DNA of 64,000 nucleotides from Cytophagales bacterium (lineage in GTDB: Bacteria > Bacteroidota > Bacteroidia > Cytophagales > Spirosomataceae): the NCBI GenBank assembly GCA_004292855.1, contig RDXN01000044.1:45233-109232 (forward strand), given 5' to 3'. This document shows positions 63,073-64,000 of this stretch, piece by piece. The position numbers and the translations under genes were made by a program. Within the stretch, counting starts at the first letter, position 1. Each line of letters starts with the position of its first letter. The notes below the pieces were generated by a model that had not been told where the DNA came from, searched no databases, and saw only the letters and a list, made by a program, of their open reading frames with translations.

Positions 63073-63237
63073 ATGACAAACCGATTAGCCCTCATTGCCT
63101 CTTTAGTGGCAGTACCGACACTGGCACTGGCCCAGCCCAAAAACGATACGGGTGGCATGGACACCCTGATTATTGTTCTCGCCGTTGTGGGGGTAGCCGC
63201 CGTAGTTTATTACCTGAGTACCCGCAAGAAATCCTGA
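63073..63237 (+). CDS. 54-residue membrane peptide
   Basis: Unknown function. ATG 63073 starts a 54-codon frame: a signal peptide (MTNRLALIASLVAVPTLALA, likely cleavage after ALA or AQ), a short polar Gly/Asp stretch, one transmembrane helix (LIIVLAVVGVAAVVYYL) and a basic tail (STRKKS). The organisation is typical of small exported single-pass proteins. The stop is directly next to that of the convergent papain-like fragment. Coding is supported by composition and signal architecture only; no ribosome binding site is obvious. Confidence 0.6.
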   Translation: MTNRLALIASLVAVPTLALAQPKNDTGGMDTLIIVLAVVGVAAVVYYLSTRKKS

Positions 63238-63906
63238 TCAGCGAACATGGTTTATCGTTATCAGTAGTGGTATAAGTCGATCCACAACCTGACTGGTTCG
63301 GGGCAGGAAAAAGCCCATTTTCTTCGGTTTATATTGAACCTGCCGATTAGGAACCAGCCGATTTCCAAAGGCCTCTTTCACCCGTTGGGGAAAGGGGCCT
63401 TTTTGTTGGTTTAGGGTTTGAACCAGGCTCGCCATATCGTCGAGCTGGCGGTCGGAGAACAGGAAAAGCATATACTCTAAACCCGGCTTGCCTTTTAGTT
63501 CGAGGGTTTGGTTAGTGGGGTAAACGGTTCGGTTATTGGGCGCAATTGGCAGATGCCGGGGGAGGGCGGGGACTTGCAGAATAGCCACACTGTCCGACTC
63601 GGTGGCAGTCAGCAGATAGAGGTACGTTTGCTTTTTGGTGTCTACGCGGAATGTGAGCTTCGTACCGGTTCGGAGCGGTTTGTTGAGGGTGTAGGTTGTC
63701 AGACTGGTGTCGGTGGGCATGAGCCGGAAGGCGGGCTGAGTTCGGGAGGCCCCCGTAAACAGAACCACGTCAGTGTCGAGCCGGACCGGAGAGACATCGG
63801 TATTCAGATACGCTTGATAGCCGTACTTGGTAAATTGGCCGAATGTGTCGTACGACATCCAGAAATAACCCCCGTCGCCCCACCCACTTCCCCAACTATT
63901 AATCAA
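63238..63906 (-). pseudogene. 5'-truncated papain-like (C1) peptidase with DUF4384-like C-terminal domain
   Basis: The frame begins at the active-site Asn block of C1 peptidases (INSWGSGWGDGGYFWMSYDTFG); the Cys and His of the catalytic site would lie upstream and are absent. After the papain end comes a C-terminal domain (about 75-160: KLTFRVDTKKQTYLYLLTA, YPTNQTLELKGKPGLEYMLF) resembling DUF4384. In frame, upstream of the fragment, there is a TAA six codons before the Asn, and the DNA upstream looks like transposase coding sequence. The gene therefore appears truncated by insertion. The upstream part of the original gene is not in the window. Confidence 0.7.
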
Positions 63907-63915
63907 TAGACTTTT

Positions 63916-64000
63916 TTAGCCTATTTTTTCTAACTTTTGTTCAAAATGCTTGCGCTTCGTCCAGCGATAGTTGTGTAAGCTACAGGCCGTTTGAAACACT
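63916..64000 (-). mobile_element. Possible transposase C-terminal end (partial, runs off the window)
   Basis: A minus-strand frame is open from the window edge to a TAA at 63916-63918. It encodes VFQTACSLHNYRWTKRKHFE followed by QKLEKIG. The SLHNYR end resembles the C-terminus of IS5/IS1182-type transposases, but only 27 residues are visible. The other two frames on this strand have stops or are shorter. Terminal inverted repeats would be expected within 63900-63916; none can be confirmed with one end visible. Confidence 0.4.

Overview
The window comes from a Bacteroidota chromosome, most likely Cytophagales (Spirosoma/Rudanella-like). The reasons are type IX secretion C-terminal sorting domains, a SusC/SusD pair, alternative complex III, an ABC-permease/M1-peptidase fusion, and several promoters of the Bacteroidota form TTG-N18..21-TAnnTTTG. 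Genus-level placement is inference.

Layout. 1-1.5 kb: end of adk, then obgE. 1.6-6.7 kb: two paralogous secreted SGNH esterase-like proteins with T9SS sorting tails. 6.9-15.9 kb: complex I genes nuoA-B-C-D-[DUF29]-E-F-[DUF29]-G-H-I-J. NuoG is short, nuoK-N are absent, and two DUF29-like genes sit inside the operon. 16.0-20.9 kb (minus strand): susC-susD, separated from nuoJ by a bidirectional terminator. 21.1-25.7 kb: ABC ATPase and an ABC permease/M1 peptidase fusion. 25.9-43.1 kb: a respiratory super-operon of actA-F, cytochrome oxidase subunits II and I, heme A/O synthases, two subunit III proteins, subunit IV, SCO, DUF420, a small membrane protein and DUF983. 43.1-45.7 kb: ECF sigma factor, probable membrane anti-sigma and a beta-barrel-like protein. 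45.8-59.5 kb: tRNA-Tyr/Gly/Thr-tuf-tRNA-Trp-secE-nusG-rplKAJL-rpoB-rpoC, a widely conserved gene order. 59.5-64 kb: cytochrome-b-like membrane protein and a Crp/Fnr regulator (minus), an oligopeptidase B, a 54-aa membrane peptide, and a 5'-truncated papain-like gene that seems to be cut by a mobile element running off the end.

Together the window encodes most of an electron transport chain (complex I, alternative complex III, aa3-type oxidase with its heme and copper assembly factors) and the core translation/transcription block. No rRNA, CRISPR array or prophage was seen, and no gap over 300 bases lacks a gene.

The structure not explained by gene annotation is a recurrent class of long inverted repeats between genes of the same operon: nuoB/nuoC, nuoG/nuoH, after nuoJ, coxIV/SCO, tRNA-Tyr/Gly, tRNA-Gly/Thr and secE/nusG. 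In five of them the arms are built from short tandem units of 7 or 8 nt, with a different unit sequence in most loci. A related short palindromic element is inserted in frame in the oligopeptidase gene. These repeats, and the DUF29 genes embedded in the complex I operon, are the most novel-looking observations here.
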